Of a stretch of DNA of 64,000 nt, positions 44,571 through 54,198 are shown piece after piece. The DNA is taken from assembly GCA_016713535.1 (NCBI GenBank), contig JADJOY010000004.1:310001-374000 (forward strand). Reading direction: 5' to 3'. Origin of the DNA: JADJOY01 sp016713535 [NCBI: Deltaproteobacteria bacterium] (GTDB lineage Bacteria > JADJOY01). How positions within the stretch are numbered: the first letter of the stretch is position 1; each line of letters begins with the position of its first letter. A program made the translations under genes and the position numbers. Under the pieces are notes generated by a model, which did not search any database, was not told where the DNA came from, and was given only the letters and a program-made list of their open reading frames with translations.

Positions 44571-45596
44571 CTAGGGCCGGCCCGTTACCGGCGCGGGGCG
44601 CATGTGGCGCAGCGCAGCCACGATCGCGCTCGGGTCGAGCTGGAAGATCAGGTCGCTCTCCTGGTAGGGGCTGATCGCGCAGCCGGGGCCGGGACCCACG
44701 GCGGGGAGCGCGGCGAAGGCGCGCGCGAAGCCGAGCTCGCGGCCGTTGGGATAGGTGGCCCGCCCGGAGGTGAGGTGGCACGGCACGATCGTGCCGTCGG
44801 GCATGACCGTCGCGAAGTAGTGGCCGGCGGTGCAGTCGGCGCAGTCGCCGAACTCCGGCCCCGCGCGCAGCCGCCGCACGAACGCAGGCGAGACGCCGAC
44901 CGGCCGCCCGCGCGCGCGGCCCTCCTCGATGGCGTCGGCCATGCGCCGGAAGGTGTCGGCGGGCTCGCTGGCCGCGAAGCCGCCGTCCACGTCGAAGCAG
45001 CTCCTGTAGGCGGGCTGGAAGTAGGCCCAGAAGCCGAGCTCGCTGGCGAGCGTGAGCACCTCGGGGATGCGCTCGACGTTCCACGGCCCGATCACAGTGA
45101 TGGCCGTGGTCGAGATCCCGAGCGCGCGCGCCCGCGCCAGCATCGCCACCACCCGCGCGTACGAGCCGGGCTGGCGGCGCACCTTGTCGTGGACGTCCTC
45201 GGGTCCGTCGAGGGAGAGCATCACCAGGTCGAGCGAGGGTGCGAGCCGCTGGATCACGGGCTCGAGGGTGAACGCGTTCGAGTTGAGCGAGACGAAGAGC
45301 CCGAGCGCCTTGGCGTGCTCGATCAGCTCGGGGGTGTCGTCGCGGAGCAGCGCCTCGCCGCCGCTGAAGCTCGCCCGCGCCATGCCCGCCGCGGTCAGCT
45401 CGTCGAGGGCGCGGCGGAAGTCCGCGGTGGTGAGCTCGTCTCCGGCGTGGTCGGGCGCGTCGCAGTAGACGCAGCGGAAGTTGCAGCGGTTGGTGACGAT
45501 GAAGTTGATCGAGTAAGGGAGCCGCTGCCGCGTCACGAGCGCCCAGCCGAGCCGCGCGGTGTTGCGCAGGCCGCCGCCCCCGCCGCCGGTACTCAC
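44571..45596 (-). CDS. radical SAM protein with SPASM-like C-terminus
   Basis: 341 residues from a GTG overlapping the stop of the next upstream gene. The SAM-binding 4Fe-4S motif is C38-x3-C42-x2-C45 (CNFRCVYC); SFSGGEALLR is the GGE motif; VSLNSNAF and VMLSLDGPEDVHDKVR follow. The C-terminal region has CADCTAGHYFATVMPDGTIV followed by PC, with a Cys pattern like SPASM/twitch auxiliary clusters. The N-terminal run of Gly is unusual. SPASM proteins modify peptides or act as dehydrogenases; no precursor peptide is obvious. It is in an operon with a membrane propeller protein and a lipoprotein. Confidence 0.9.
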   Translation of the reverse strand: MSTGGGGGGLRNTARLGWALVTRQRLPYSINFIVTNRCNFRCVYCDAPDHAGDELTTADFRRALDELTAAGMARASFSGGEALLRDDTPELIEHAKALGLFVSLNSNAFTLEPVIQRLAPSLDLVMLSLDGPEDVHDKVRRQPGSYARVVAMLARARALGISTTAITVIGPWNVERIPEVLTLASELGFWAYFQPAYRSCFDVDGGFAASEPADTFRRMADAIEEGRARGRPVGVSPAFVRRLRAGPEFGDCADCTAGHYFATVMPDGTIVPCHLTSGRATYPNGRELGFARAFAALPAVGPGPGCAISPYQESDLIFQLDPSAIVAALRHMRPAPVTGRP

Positions 45597-46996
45597 GGCA
45601 GCTCCACCCGCAAGAGCCCGGCGCTCGAGCCGACCAGCACCGCGTGATGCTCGGCGTCGTAGGTGAGGGCGCGCACCAGCTTGCCGACGAAGGTCTTCGC
45701 CACGCTGGCCCCGCTCTCGGCGTCCACCACGTAGAGGTAGCCGTCGTAGAACCCGCCGCACGCGATCCGCCCGGAGTCGCCGAGGTCGGCGATCGGGCGA
45801 ATGCCGGGTGCGACGCGCAGGCGGCGTTTCTCGGTCAGGGTCACCGGATCGAGCACGCGGATCACGGGCCTCATCATGTCCGCCACGTAGACCTCGCCGC
45901 GAGCCTCGGACACGCCGATCCCCATGCCCACCGCGAGCGGCCCCAGGTAAACGCGTACGTACGACCCGTCGGCGAGGTTCACCGACGACAGGAACCCGTC
46001 CGACGAGCGCGCCACCAGCCGGTCGGCCGACCACACCGGCGCCGCGGCGTCGGGGTGGTAGAGCCCGAGCGAGCGAGACGAGCGCACCGCGAGTGGGTCG
46101 GCGTCCACCTCCGTGAGGTGGCCGGACTCGTGGACCACGTGAAACCGCCGCCGCGTGGCGTCGAAGGCGCTCGCGAGCCCGAGGCCGTCCGGCAGGTCCA
46201 CGCCCGACACCGCCCCGCCCGCGAGCGGCGCGCAGAAGAGCCGCCCCTCGGAGTGGCCGCCCCGCTCGGTGCCGACCGCGCAGGCGCGCCCGGAGGCCGG
46301 GTCGTAGGTGAGGCTCTCGAGCCCGGGGTGGAGACAGACCCCGTCCGGCCACACCAGCGTGCACGCCTTCTCGCCGATCCCCGACGAGTTCGAGAACGCG
46401 GTGACGATCTTGTCGCCGACGTTCACGATCGAGCGCGGATCGGTGCGCCCGGTGGTGCTCGCGTCGACGAGGATCGTGACCCCCGGCTCGCGGCGCAGCC
46501 GCTCGGCCTGCGCTTCGAGGTCGTCCAGGTCGTACGAGTAGATGAAGCGGAACACCACCACCGGCCCGACCGCGATCGTGGTCGCGACAACCGCCAGCAC
46601 ACCGGCGATCGACGCGGCGCCAGAGTCGACCCGCCGCCCCGCACGCCAGAAGCCCAGCGCGGCCCACCACACCGGCACCGCCACCGCCGTCACGAGCAGC
46701 ACCTGGGCGCCAGCCGCGAGCACCATCGCGCTCGCGAGCACCCACGCGACGAAGCACGTGGCCGCTGCCACCACCACCGCCGCGCCGAGCTTCATCGCCG
46801 GCCACCGCCACGGCGTGGCCAGGTACGCGAGCCCGCCGCCTACTGTCGCGGCCACGAACCCCAGGTGCCACGGCGAGCCGAGGGTGCTGTAGACCGCGAG
46901 CACGGCGCCGAGCCCGGCCACGCCGAGCACCGACGCCGCGAGCACCCCCCGCAACCACCGCGGCGGCGCGACCGGCGCCACCTCCGCGGCCGCCAT
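45593..46996 (-). CDS. membrane protein with C-terminal beta-propeller
   Basis: 467 residues. About five membrane helices in the first 160 residues (LAASVLGVAGLGAVLAVYS, ASIAGVLAVVATTIAVGPVV), then an extracytoplasmic propeller-like region with repeats GRLFCAPLAGGAVSGVDLPD, AARPVWS-type blades, GEVYVADMMRPVIRVLDPVT and GYLYVVDAESGASV. There are paired cysteines in the exported part. No family is recognised. It overlaps both neighbours (1 and 4 bp), so it is coexpressed with the radical SAM enzyme and lipoprotein. Confidence 0.8.
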   Translation of the reverse strand: MAAAEVAPVAPPRWLRGVLAASVLGVAGLGAVLAVYSTLGSPWHLGFVAATVGGGLAYLATPWRWPAMKLGAAVVVAAATCFVAWVLASAMVLAAGAQVLLVTAVAVPVWWAALGFWRAGRRVDSGAASIAGVLAVVATTIAVGPVVVFRFIYSYDLDDLEAQAERLRREPGVTILVDASTTGRTDPRSIVNVGDKIVTAFSNSSGIGEKACTLVWPDGVCLHPGLESLTYDPASGRACAVGTERGGHSEGRLFCAPLAGGAVSGVDLPDGLGLASAFDATRRRFHVVHESGHLTEVDADPLAVRSSRSLGLYHPDAAAPVWSADRLVARSSDGFLSSVNLADGSYVRVYLGPLAVGMGIGVSEARGEVYVADMMRPVIRVLDPVTLTEKRRLRVAPGIRPIADLGDSGRIACGGFYDGYLYVVDAESGASVAKTFVGKLVRALTYDAEHHAVLVGSSAGLLRVELP

Positions 46997-48955
46997 CAGT
47001 CGCTGGGGCCGATCAGCCCACCGCTACGCGCCATCCAGTAGAGGAAGAGGTAGTCGACGCCCGGCGTGGTGTCCGGGGCGACCGGTCCGGCGGTGATGTC
47101 GAGCGGTCCCGCGTTCCAGCGATAGGCGTCGACCGACGTCTCGACCATGCCGTGGCCGACGAGTCCCTGCATGCGGCCGGGGTTCGTGGTCCAGTCGAGC
47201 TTCCACGGCAGCGACGGGTAGGGCGAGAGCACCCAGTCGGCGCGGATGCGGTAGTCGACCGGATAGCTGTGCTTGGGGAACGGGAACGAGCGCAGGCCCC
47301 ACAGCGCCTGCTCGGTGGCTTCGGCCTGCTGGGCGGGATCGGTGAGCACGCCGAGACCCGCGGCGAGCGCGGCGTGGACCGGCATCTCGAGGGTCCGGAG
47401 CACCCGCCACGCCTCGCCGGAGGCGTTGCGCCAGACGTTGGAGAGGTTCACGTCGGCGGTGCGCGCGAGCAGCCACTGCTGGGTGAGGTGGCCGACCAGC
47501 GTCAAGTTGTTCCCGCTCCAGTCGCTGATGCCGTAGATGTAGATCGGGCCGCCGCCGATCCCGGCGTAGAGCGTGAGCAGCGGGTCGTTGAGGATCGCGA
47601 GCCCGGCCTCGACCTTGGCGGGGTCGTCGTTGGTGATCCCGGCGAAGATGAGCGCCTCGCCGGGGTCGCCGTCGGGGAAGAGCGGCGAGTTGTCGGGGTC
47701 GCGGCAGCCCTCGGCCGGGCGCGGGTTCGCGAACTCGCACAGGCTCAGCATCGCCAGCGCGTGCGCGGCGATCTCGGGGCGCAGCGGATCGTCCGCGGGG
47801 AGCGCGTCCCAGCCGGCGATCAGGCCGAGCTTGAGCCCGTGCCCCATGTCGTTGTTGCCGCCGGGCAGCCAGTCGAGGTGAGAACGCGCCGGTGCCCCGC
47901 ACCCAGCCGCCGAGCGGCGGCCCCGCGGCGCGCAGCGCGCGCGCGAAGTTGAGCGGATCGCCGGTGATGTCCATGAGCGTCATCAGCCCGCGCACCACCT
48001 TGCGCAGGTCGGCGAGCGCCTGGGGATCGCCGGTGGCCTTGTAGCGCTGCGCCTGGGTCCAGCCGTATTCGCCGGTCCACAGCGCGGCGTCGCCGTCGGG
48101 CTCCGGGTCGCCGTTGGGCGCCTTGTTCTCGACGATGCCGAACGGCGCGAGGAAGCGGTTCGAGGTGATGTCCTGGTAGTACTCGGCCTTGGCGGCGAAC
48201 GACGCGCGGAACGCGTTCGCACGGATCTCGGTCTCGGCGAGGCTGATCGGGTCGACCACCTTGTTCACCACCCGCAGCCGGTCGGGGTTGTCGCGGTAGT
48301 AGCCGAGGTCGGTCTGCTCGTGGACCATGGTGTGGACCGCGCGCTGGAACTCGGGGTGGGTGGTCCACGGTTGGACGGCCGGCAGCTCGTGGTAGGTCGC
48401 GAAGAGCTGGAACAGGAAGTCGCGCAGGAAGCCGGGCGGCTCGGGGTGGCTCTCGGCGACGGTGCGCCCCGAGACGAAGATCGGCTCGGCGTTGGTGGGG
48501 CCCACGTAGGTGGCGGTCTCGTCGATCGCGAAGCCCGGGTCGTCGTCGGCGGCGTAGTGAATCGTGAGTGCGTTGTTGGCGCCGAGGGTGACCGTGCCGA
48601 TCACCGCGAGCGGGGTAGCGTCGGCGGCGCCGCGGGTGAGCGAGCCGAGGGCCGGAATGAAGTCGGCGCGCGTCAGCTCGAAGGTGAGGAGCGGCGCGCC
48701 GCTCTCGCTTGCCACCGCCTTGCCCGTCCACGCGGTGTCGACGGCGCGGCCGTCGGCGTGGGTCACGTCTTCGAGGCTCGCGAGGCGGATCACCTCGAGG
48801 TTACCGCCGCCCAGGTCGCGGATCTCGAGCTGGCCGGTGAACGAGCCGAGCGCCGCGTCCTGGCCTTGGGTCTGCCACTCACCGGGAGTGATCGGGTTGC
48901 AGCCGGCGACGAGGCCGGCGAGGACGAGCACGAGCGCCAGGGAGGTGTTCTTCAT
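46996..48955 (-). CDS. large lipoprotein of unknown family, frameshifted
   Basis: The signal peptide with lipobox is NTSLALVLVLAGLVAGCNP (Cys about 19). The exported part has a beta-rich domain then a helical alpha/alpha-barrel-like region (FLRDFLFQLFATYHELPAV, TSNRFLAPFGIVENKAPNGD, RYKATGDPQALADLRKVVRG). Near 47885 the frame shifts; the native chain continues as MGHGLKLGLIAGWDALP, IYGISDWSGNNLTLVGHLTQ and ARSGGLIGPSD to 46996. Total about 650 residues. The second half recalls alpha/alpha-toroid glycan-active proteins, but that is weak. It is the first gene of the three-gene operon. Confidence 0.75.
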
Positions 48956-49082
48956 GATCCGCCAATGGTGAGGAGAGGCTCATCGACGGTAGCACGCGGC
49001 CGACGCGCCGCGCCACGCGCGGCCAGGGGATCCGCGCGAGGTATACCGTGGTCGGACCGCGTGGGCGGACGAGGAGCGTGCG

Positions 49083-49943
49083 ATGGCGCGAGGGACGACG
49101 AAGTCGAAGGCGAAGCAGCAACCGTCCTCGGTGTGCCTGGTGACGGGGTGTGCGAGCGGCATCGGGCGGCATCTGGTGGGCGTGCTGGTGGAGCAGGGGC
49201 ACCGGGTGGTGGCGACCGACCTGACGCTCGCGGCGCTCAAGGGCGTCGCCAAGGCGGAGGGTTGGCCCGAGGAGCGGGTGCTGCTCAAGTCGCTCGACGT
49301 GCGCGACTCCGAGGCGTGGGATCGGGCGATCGAGTTCACGCTCTCGCGCTGCGGCGCGCTCGACGTGCTGCTCAACGTCGCGGGGTATCTCAAGCCCGGG
49401 TACATCCACGACACCGAGGCGATCGAGGTCCACAAGCACATCGACGTGAACACCAAGGGGGTCATTTTCGGTACCCGCGCCGCGGCGCGCGCGATGGTGC
49501 CGAAGCGGCACGGCCAGATCGTGAACATCGCGTCGCTGGCGGCGATCGCGCCGGTGCCCGGGCTCTGCCTCTACAGCGCCTCGAAGTTCGCGGTGCGTGG
49601 GTTCTCGCTCGCGGTGGCGCAAGAGCTCGCGCGCCACGACGTGGCCGTCACCACCGTCTGCCCGGACGCGGTGCAGACGCCCATGCTCGACCTCCAGGTG
49701 GACTACGAGGAGGCGGCGCTCACGTTCTCGGGCGACCGCGTCCTCACCGTCGACGACGTGGCGCAGGCGATCCTGCGCGCGCTCGAGGAGAAGCCGATGG
49801 AGGTGCTGATCCCGATGGGGCGCGCCTCGCTCGCCAAGGTGGTGAGCGCGTTCCCGCAGATCGCCGGGCGGGTCCAGCCGCTGCTCGCCCGCAAGGGCAT
49901 CGCGAGCCAGAAGAAGGTGAAGCGAGGCCGCCGCAGCGCGTGA
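49083..49943 (+). CDS. short-chain dehydrogenase/reductase (SDR)
   Basis: 286 residues. Rossmann nucleotide motif TGCASGIG (21-28), NVAGYLKPG strand-4 motif, catalytic Ser in IASLAA and YSASK. It is a classical SDR; the basic C-terminal tail (KKVKRGRRS) is unusual. A basic tail and LVEQGHRVVATD suggest NADP(H) or NAD(H) cannot be decided (Asp at the end of strand 2 favours NAD(H)). The start has GGAGCGTGCG upstream. The substrate is unknown. Confidence 0.92.
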   Translation: MARGTTKSKAKQQPSSVCLVTGCASGIGRHLVGVLVEQGHRVVATDLTLAALKGVAKAEGWPEERVLLKSLDVRDSEAWDRAIEFTLSRCGALDVLLNVAGYLKPGYIHDTEAIEVHKHIDVNTKGVIFGTRAAARAMVPKRHGQIVNIASLAAIAPVPGLCLYSASKFAVRGFSLAVAQELARHDVAVTTVCPDAVQTPMLDLQVDYEEAALTFSGDRVLTVDDVAQAILRALEEKPMEVLIPMGRASLAKVVSAFPQIAGRVQPLLARKGIASQKKVKRGRRSA

Positions 49944-50008
49944 GCGCGGGAGGCGCGACGCCGGGCGCCCGACGGAGCGGGCGCGCTCCAGCCGAGGCCC
50001 CCCGAGGA

Positions 50009-50875
50009 TCACGCCGTCAGCTTGTAGATGTTGACCGGTGAGTAGACCCGCGCGAGCTCGGGGATCTCGTCCTGGAGCGCGAGCGGCTCGAAGCGCTCGA
50101 TCCTGGTGAAGCCGGCGGCGCGATAAGCGCTCTCGGCGGTGGCGGCGTCCGGGAACGGGTCGCGGACACCCTGGCCGCGGGTGAGCACGCCGATCAGCGA
50201 GCGCAGCACCTGGCTCGCGCGCCCCACTGCGGCTTGCGCGTCGGCGAGGTGCGAGTCGAACACGAACACGCCGCCGCTCGGCGCGAGCGCGGCGCGCACG
50301 CTCGTGAGCAGCGCCACGCGCTGGGGTAGCGTCAGGTAGCCGAGCAACCCCTCGGCGACGACCGCGGGCCGCTCGGCGCCCTCGAGCAGCGCGCCGAGGC
50401 GCTCGCCGAAGCGCGGATCGACCACGTCGAGGGCGTGATGCGAGAGCCGCTCGCCGAGGCGCTCGCGCAGCGCCGCGGGCGCGCGCTCCTCGATCAGCGC
50501 GCGCTTGGCGGCGAGCATGTGCGGCAAATCGATCTCGAGATAGCGCACTCCCCGATCGGCGGCCCACGTGGTGCCGCGCCGCGACAGCCCCGCGCCGATC
50601 TCGGCGATGCGATCGGGCGCGTGGCGGTCGAGCGTCCAGTCGATCACGCGATGGCGGTGGCCCAGGTACTGCGCCATCGTCGGCACTGCGCCGCGCACCC
50701 GCACGCTCCACTCGATCGTGAGGCGCAGCGCCCAGAAGAGCCGCGCGCCGCGCGCCGTCGCGTAGAGGTGCGCGTACGGCAGCCCGAGGTGGTGCCAGGT
50801 GTAGGCGGTGAAGTGAGCGGTGGGGGCGATGCGCTCGTGACGGTCGCGGGCGGGGCTCATGGGTGGCTCGGTCAC
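50009..50875 (-). CDS. LCM-type (leucine carboxyl methyltransferase family) SAM methyltransferase
   Basis: 288 residues. It has RHRVIDWTLDRHAPDRIAEI, GAGLSRRGTTWAADRGVRYL and EIDLPHMLAAKR, the motif-I and post-I region of the LCM/PF04072 family, and AEGLLGYL motif. The C-terminal part FTRIERFEPLALQDE closes the fold. Bacterial members are often linked to polyketide or small-molecule O-methylation. There is no biosynthetic cluster here. It is convergent with the SDR gene and divergent from the GT-C-like gene. Confidence 0.85.
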   Translation of the reverse strand: MTEPPMSPARDRHERIAPTAHFTAYTWHHLGLPYAHLYATARGARLFWALRLTIEWSVRVRGAVPTMAQYLGHRHRVIDWTLDRHAPDRIAEIGAGLSRRGTTWAADRGVRYLEIDLPHMLAAKRALIEERAPAALRERLGERLSHHALDVVDPRFGERLGALLEGAERPAVVAEGLLGYLTLPQRVALLTSVRAALAPSGGVFVFDSHLADAQAAVGRASQVLRSLIGVLTRGQGVRDPFPDAATAESAYRAAGFTRIERFEPLALQDEIPELARVYSPVNIYKLTA

Positions 50876-50982
50876 CCGGGGGAATCCGGGAGGCGCATGC
50901 TATTTAAGACGCCCGCGCGCCTGCTGGCTCGCCGTCGCGGCGGCCGGCGAGCGGCCCGCTCGGTCGCGCGCAAGGAAACTCG

Positions 50983-53699
50983 GTGCAGCACCTGGGCCTC
51001 TTCGCAGCGCTGCCCTCGCCCTTCGCGCTGCCACTGCTGATCGGCGTGACGTGGCTGGTGGGGCGGCCGTTCACGTCCGCGGTGCGCGCAGCGCTGCCGG
51101 CGTCGCGCGCCGAGCGGGCGCTCGTCGACCTGGTGGCGGGCGTGCTCGTGGTGTCGTGGCTCGGTACCGTGCTGGCGGTGCTCGCGCTCTTCCGGTGGTG
51201 GTGGTTCGCCGCGGTGTGGGGCGCGGCGGCGCTCGCCGCCACCCGCGCGGCGAGCCTGCGACGGCCGGCTGCCCGCGGCGCCGCGCCGGTCGGCGCGAGG
51301 CCGCGGGCCGCCGACGTCACCGAGGCGCTGGCGTGCGCCGCGCTGCTCGGCTTCGCGGCCTGGCTCGCGTGCGCGCCGAGCGAGACCTTCTTCCTCCAGG
51401 ACGACGCGAGCGTCTACACGATCGGTGGGATCCACCTCGCCGAGAGCGGCTGGCTCTTCGCCGCCGCGCCGCCACCCCCGGGCGAGCACGCGCTGGTCCA
51501 GCGTGGCCTCCACCTGGTCGACCTGCTCGCGCAGCTCACGCCGCACTTCGGGCCGTTTTACTCGTGGCTCGCCGGGATCGACACGCTCGAGATCGGCTTC
51601 CTGCCGCTCGCCAAGGTGTGGCCAGCGTGGGCGACGTGGTGGCTGGGGCCGGCGCGTGCGGTGTGGGCGACCCCGCTGCTCGCGTGGGTGGCGGTGGCGG
51701 TGCTGCTCGCGTGGTGGCGGCGCGCGCTCGGGCGCGTCGCGGGGTGGCTCGCGGTGCTCGCGCTGGTGGTGTCCTTTCCGCAGATCTGGTTCGCGCGCTA
51801 TCCGCTCTCGGAGGTCCCCGCGCAGGCGCTGCTCGCGAGCGCGCTGTGGCTCGGGCGCTGGGCGCGCGCGCTCGGCGACGAGGGGGCAGGCGCGGCGGCT
51901 CGCGAAGGCGCCGCGCCAGGCACCCTCGCCGTCGCGAGCGCCGCGGCCCTGGCCGCGCTCACGATGCTGCGCCTCGAGGGGTTGGCGCTCGGCGCGCTGG
52001 TGGGCGCGGTGCTGACGCTCGGGTGGTGGCGCGAGCGGCGGCGAGCACCGCTGGTGGTCGCGTGGTGGGCGACGTTCGCGCCGCTCGCCGCGGTGGCCGC
52101 GCTCGCGGTCGCGATCGCCAACCGCCACTACGTGTTCGTGCAGAGCGTGATCGCGGCGCCGCCGTCGCTCGGGCGCGGGATGATGGCGGCGGGGCTGATG
52201 GGTGTGGCGGGGGCGTGGTGGCTCGCGCGCGAGGTGGTGCGCGATCGCGAGCGGATCGCGCGGGGCGCGACCGCGGCGGCGCGCTGGCTACCGCTCGCGG
52301 GCGGGGTGGCGTGGCGCGCGTGGCCGGCGCTCGCGACGCTCGATCGGGTGCGCCATCCCTACGGCTGGTCGCAGGCGGCGGCGATCGCGCTCTACTGGCT
52401 GCCGAGCGGGCTCGCGCTCAGCGTCGCGGGGCTCGCTGCGCTGGCGTGGCGCGATCGTCGCGGCGCCGAGCCCGAGCTGGTGGCGCTCTCGGCGCTCGCG
52501 GCGGCGCTCGCGCTCTTCACGGTGTGGAAGCCGCTCGTCAGCAGCGCGCAGCCGTGGGCGATGCGGCGCATGGTGCCGTGCGTGATGCCGGCGCTGGCGC
52601 TCGGTCTCGCGGCACCGGCGGCGGTGGCGCTCGAGCTCGCGGCGCGCGCCGCGCGGGCGGGTGGTGCGGCGACGCGGCTACGCCGCGCGGCGCTGGTCGT
52701 GACGGCGGCGCTGGCCGTCGTCGGAGGCGCTGCGCAGCTCGGCGCGATCGGCCGGCTCGGGTTCGTGTGGCTGCATCGCGACTGGGCAGGTGTCTTCGAC
52801 CAGCTCGCCGGCACCGCGGCGCTCTTCCCGCGCGACGCCTTGGTCTTCGTCGAGGCCGGACCGGTCGGTGCCCGGCTCACGCCGGCGCTGCGCTTCGTGT
52901 TCGGCGTGGACGCGCGTCCGCTGCCCGTCGACCCCCGCAATCACCTCACGTGGGTGGCGCTCGACGAGGTCCTCGACGACGCGGCCGAGCGCGAGCGGCC
53001 GCTCTTCTTCGCCGCCACCGGCGAGGGCAGCAGGTGGGCGACCGACCGCTGGAGCTCAAGGTGTTTCGGACCGCCGAGCTGGTGGCACCGGTGCTTCGCC
53101 AGCAGCCGCGCGCGCGGCCCGACGCGCGCGCGATCGCCGAGCGGCGGATCTGGCGCGATGTGTATCGCGTCCTGCCGACCAGCGCCGCGGCGACGGCGGC
53201 ACGAGTCACGAAGCTGCCGATCGAGGTGCCGCTCGGCGCCGGAAGCTACCCATTCCTGGGTGCGGGGTGGCGACCCTTCGAGCGCCGCGACGACGAGACC
53301 GTGGCGCGCTGGACCACCGGCGACGGGCGGGTCGCGGTCGCCTGGCCGCGGCGCGCCGCGAGTGGCGTGGCGCCCGAGCCCGAGCGCGACCTGTGCGTGG
53401 CGCTCGATTGGTCCGGCTATCGCGCCTCGGGGAACCCGCCCCACGTATCGGTCGAGGTGGAGGGGCGGATCGTGTTCGAGGGCGAGACGCCGCCCGGCGC
53501 CGAGGTCCACCACCTGCGGCTGCCGGTGCGCGGTCTGGTCGACGACGGCGATGGGCGACTCTCGCTCGCGCTCCAGAGCAGCGTGTGGAGCCCCGCGGCG
53601 ACGGGCGCGGGCGAGGACCGCCGCCTGCTCGGGCTCCTGGTGTCGCGGGTCGCGCTGCTGCCGCTGGGCGAGTGCGCCGCGGAGGCCGCGGTGTGGTGA
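50983..53699 (+). CDS. GT-C-like multi-pass membrane protein, frameshifted
   Basis: From GTG 50983 about 690 residues with 10-12 membrane helices. After the second helix pair comes an acidic loop ETFFLQDDASVYTIGGIHLA in the position of the catalytic Asp-Asp of GT-C glycosyltransferases (ArnT/PMT type), and later IWFARYPLSEVPAQALL, typical of this fold. Near 53050 the frame shifts; the native chain continues LELKVFRTAELVAPVLRQQP and a beta-rich C-domain (LCVALDWSGYRASGNPPHVS) to 53699. It presumably transfers sugars from lipid carriers in the envelope; donor and acceptor are unknown. Confidence 0.75.
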
Positions 53700-53837
53700 A
53701 ACGAGGCCAGAAGGGGGCCGGAGAGTGGCCTGAAGCCGGCCCCGGCCGGCCGCCCGGGGCGCCCGGATCGAGCGTACCGCTAGTGAAAAGTGGCAGGATT
53801 CATTGCCGGTGCAGAAGTCGAGCAAGGTCGAAGCGCC

Positions 53838-53864
53838 GCGGGGGCGGAGCCCCCGCGCTACGAA
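53838..53864. repeat. REP-like hairpin, divergent copy
   Basis: GCGGGGG-cgga-GCCCCCGCGCTACGAA, the same family as the copies at 12233 and 13859. Here it is followed by a complementary TCGTAGCG, giving a second hairpin with its GCTACGA tail. Confidence 0.7.
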
Positions 53865-54081
53865 AGCCATCGTAGCGACGGGGGTTCCATCCCCCGTCGC
53901 CGGGCCTCGCGCTTCCGTGAGCGCCCAGGGGGAAGGATTCACAGGCTCAGCGCGACGCCGCGAGCGCGAGCCGAGTGCCTCGGGGTGGGCCCCGCCCGGA
54001 TCCAGGAAGCCGTTGGCCGAGCGGAGACACGATCGGCACGCGCCACCGGCGCGCGGCGCGTTGCCGCGCCGGATGGGGGGT

Positions 54082-54100
54082 GGGGTCTTGGAAAGACCCC
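54082..54100. terminator. 8-bp hairpin upstream of purC
   Basis: GGGGTCTT-gga-AAGACCCC, perfect stem with a 3-nt loop. No U tract follows; it might terminate or pause transcription reaching purC. Confidence 0.4.
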
Positions 54101-54111
54101 GAGAAACATCG

Positions 54112-54156
54112 ACAGGTTGCCCCCCGAGTTGCAGCGCAACTCGAGGGGCAACCTGT
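54112..54156. promoter_or_regulatory. 21-bp-arm hairpin directly upstream of purC
   Basis: ACAGGTTGCCCC... at 54112-54132 pairs with 54136-54156 at 20 of 21 positions with a 3-nt loop (AGC). It ends 18 bp before the upstream ATG and 42 bp before the preferred ATG. It is too long for an ordinary terminator and has no U tract. It may be an attenuator-like or protein-binding leader element, or a repeat. Confidence 0.5.
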
Positions 54157-54198
54157 TAACCTCGACCGCTTCCCATGTCGGGACTCGAAGAGGACTCG

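Larger units (their letters stand above)
53700..54174. other. 475-bp intergenic region rich in hairpins
   Basis: No convincing gene. It holds a REP-like copy at 53838 followed by CGCTACGA/TCGTAGCG and CGACGGGGG/CCCCCGTCG dyads (to about 53920), a small hairpin at 54082-54100 and a large one at 54112-54156 just before purC. Confidence 0.7.
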
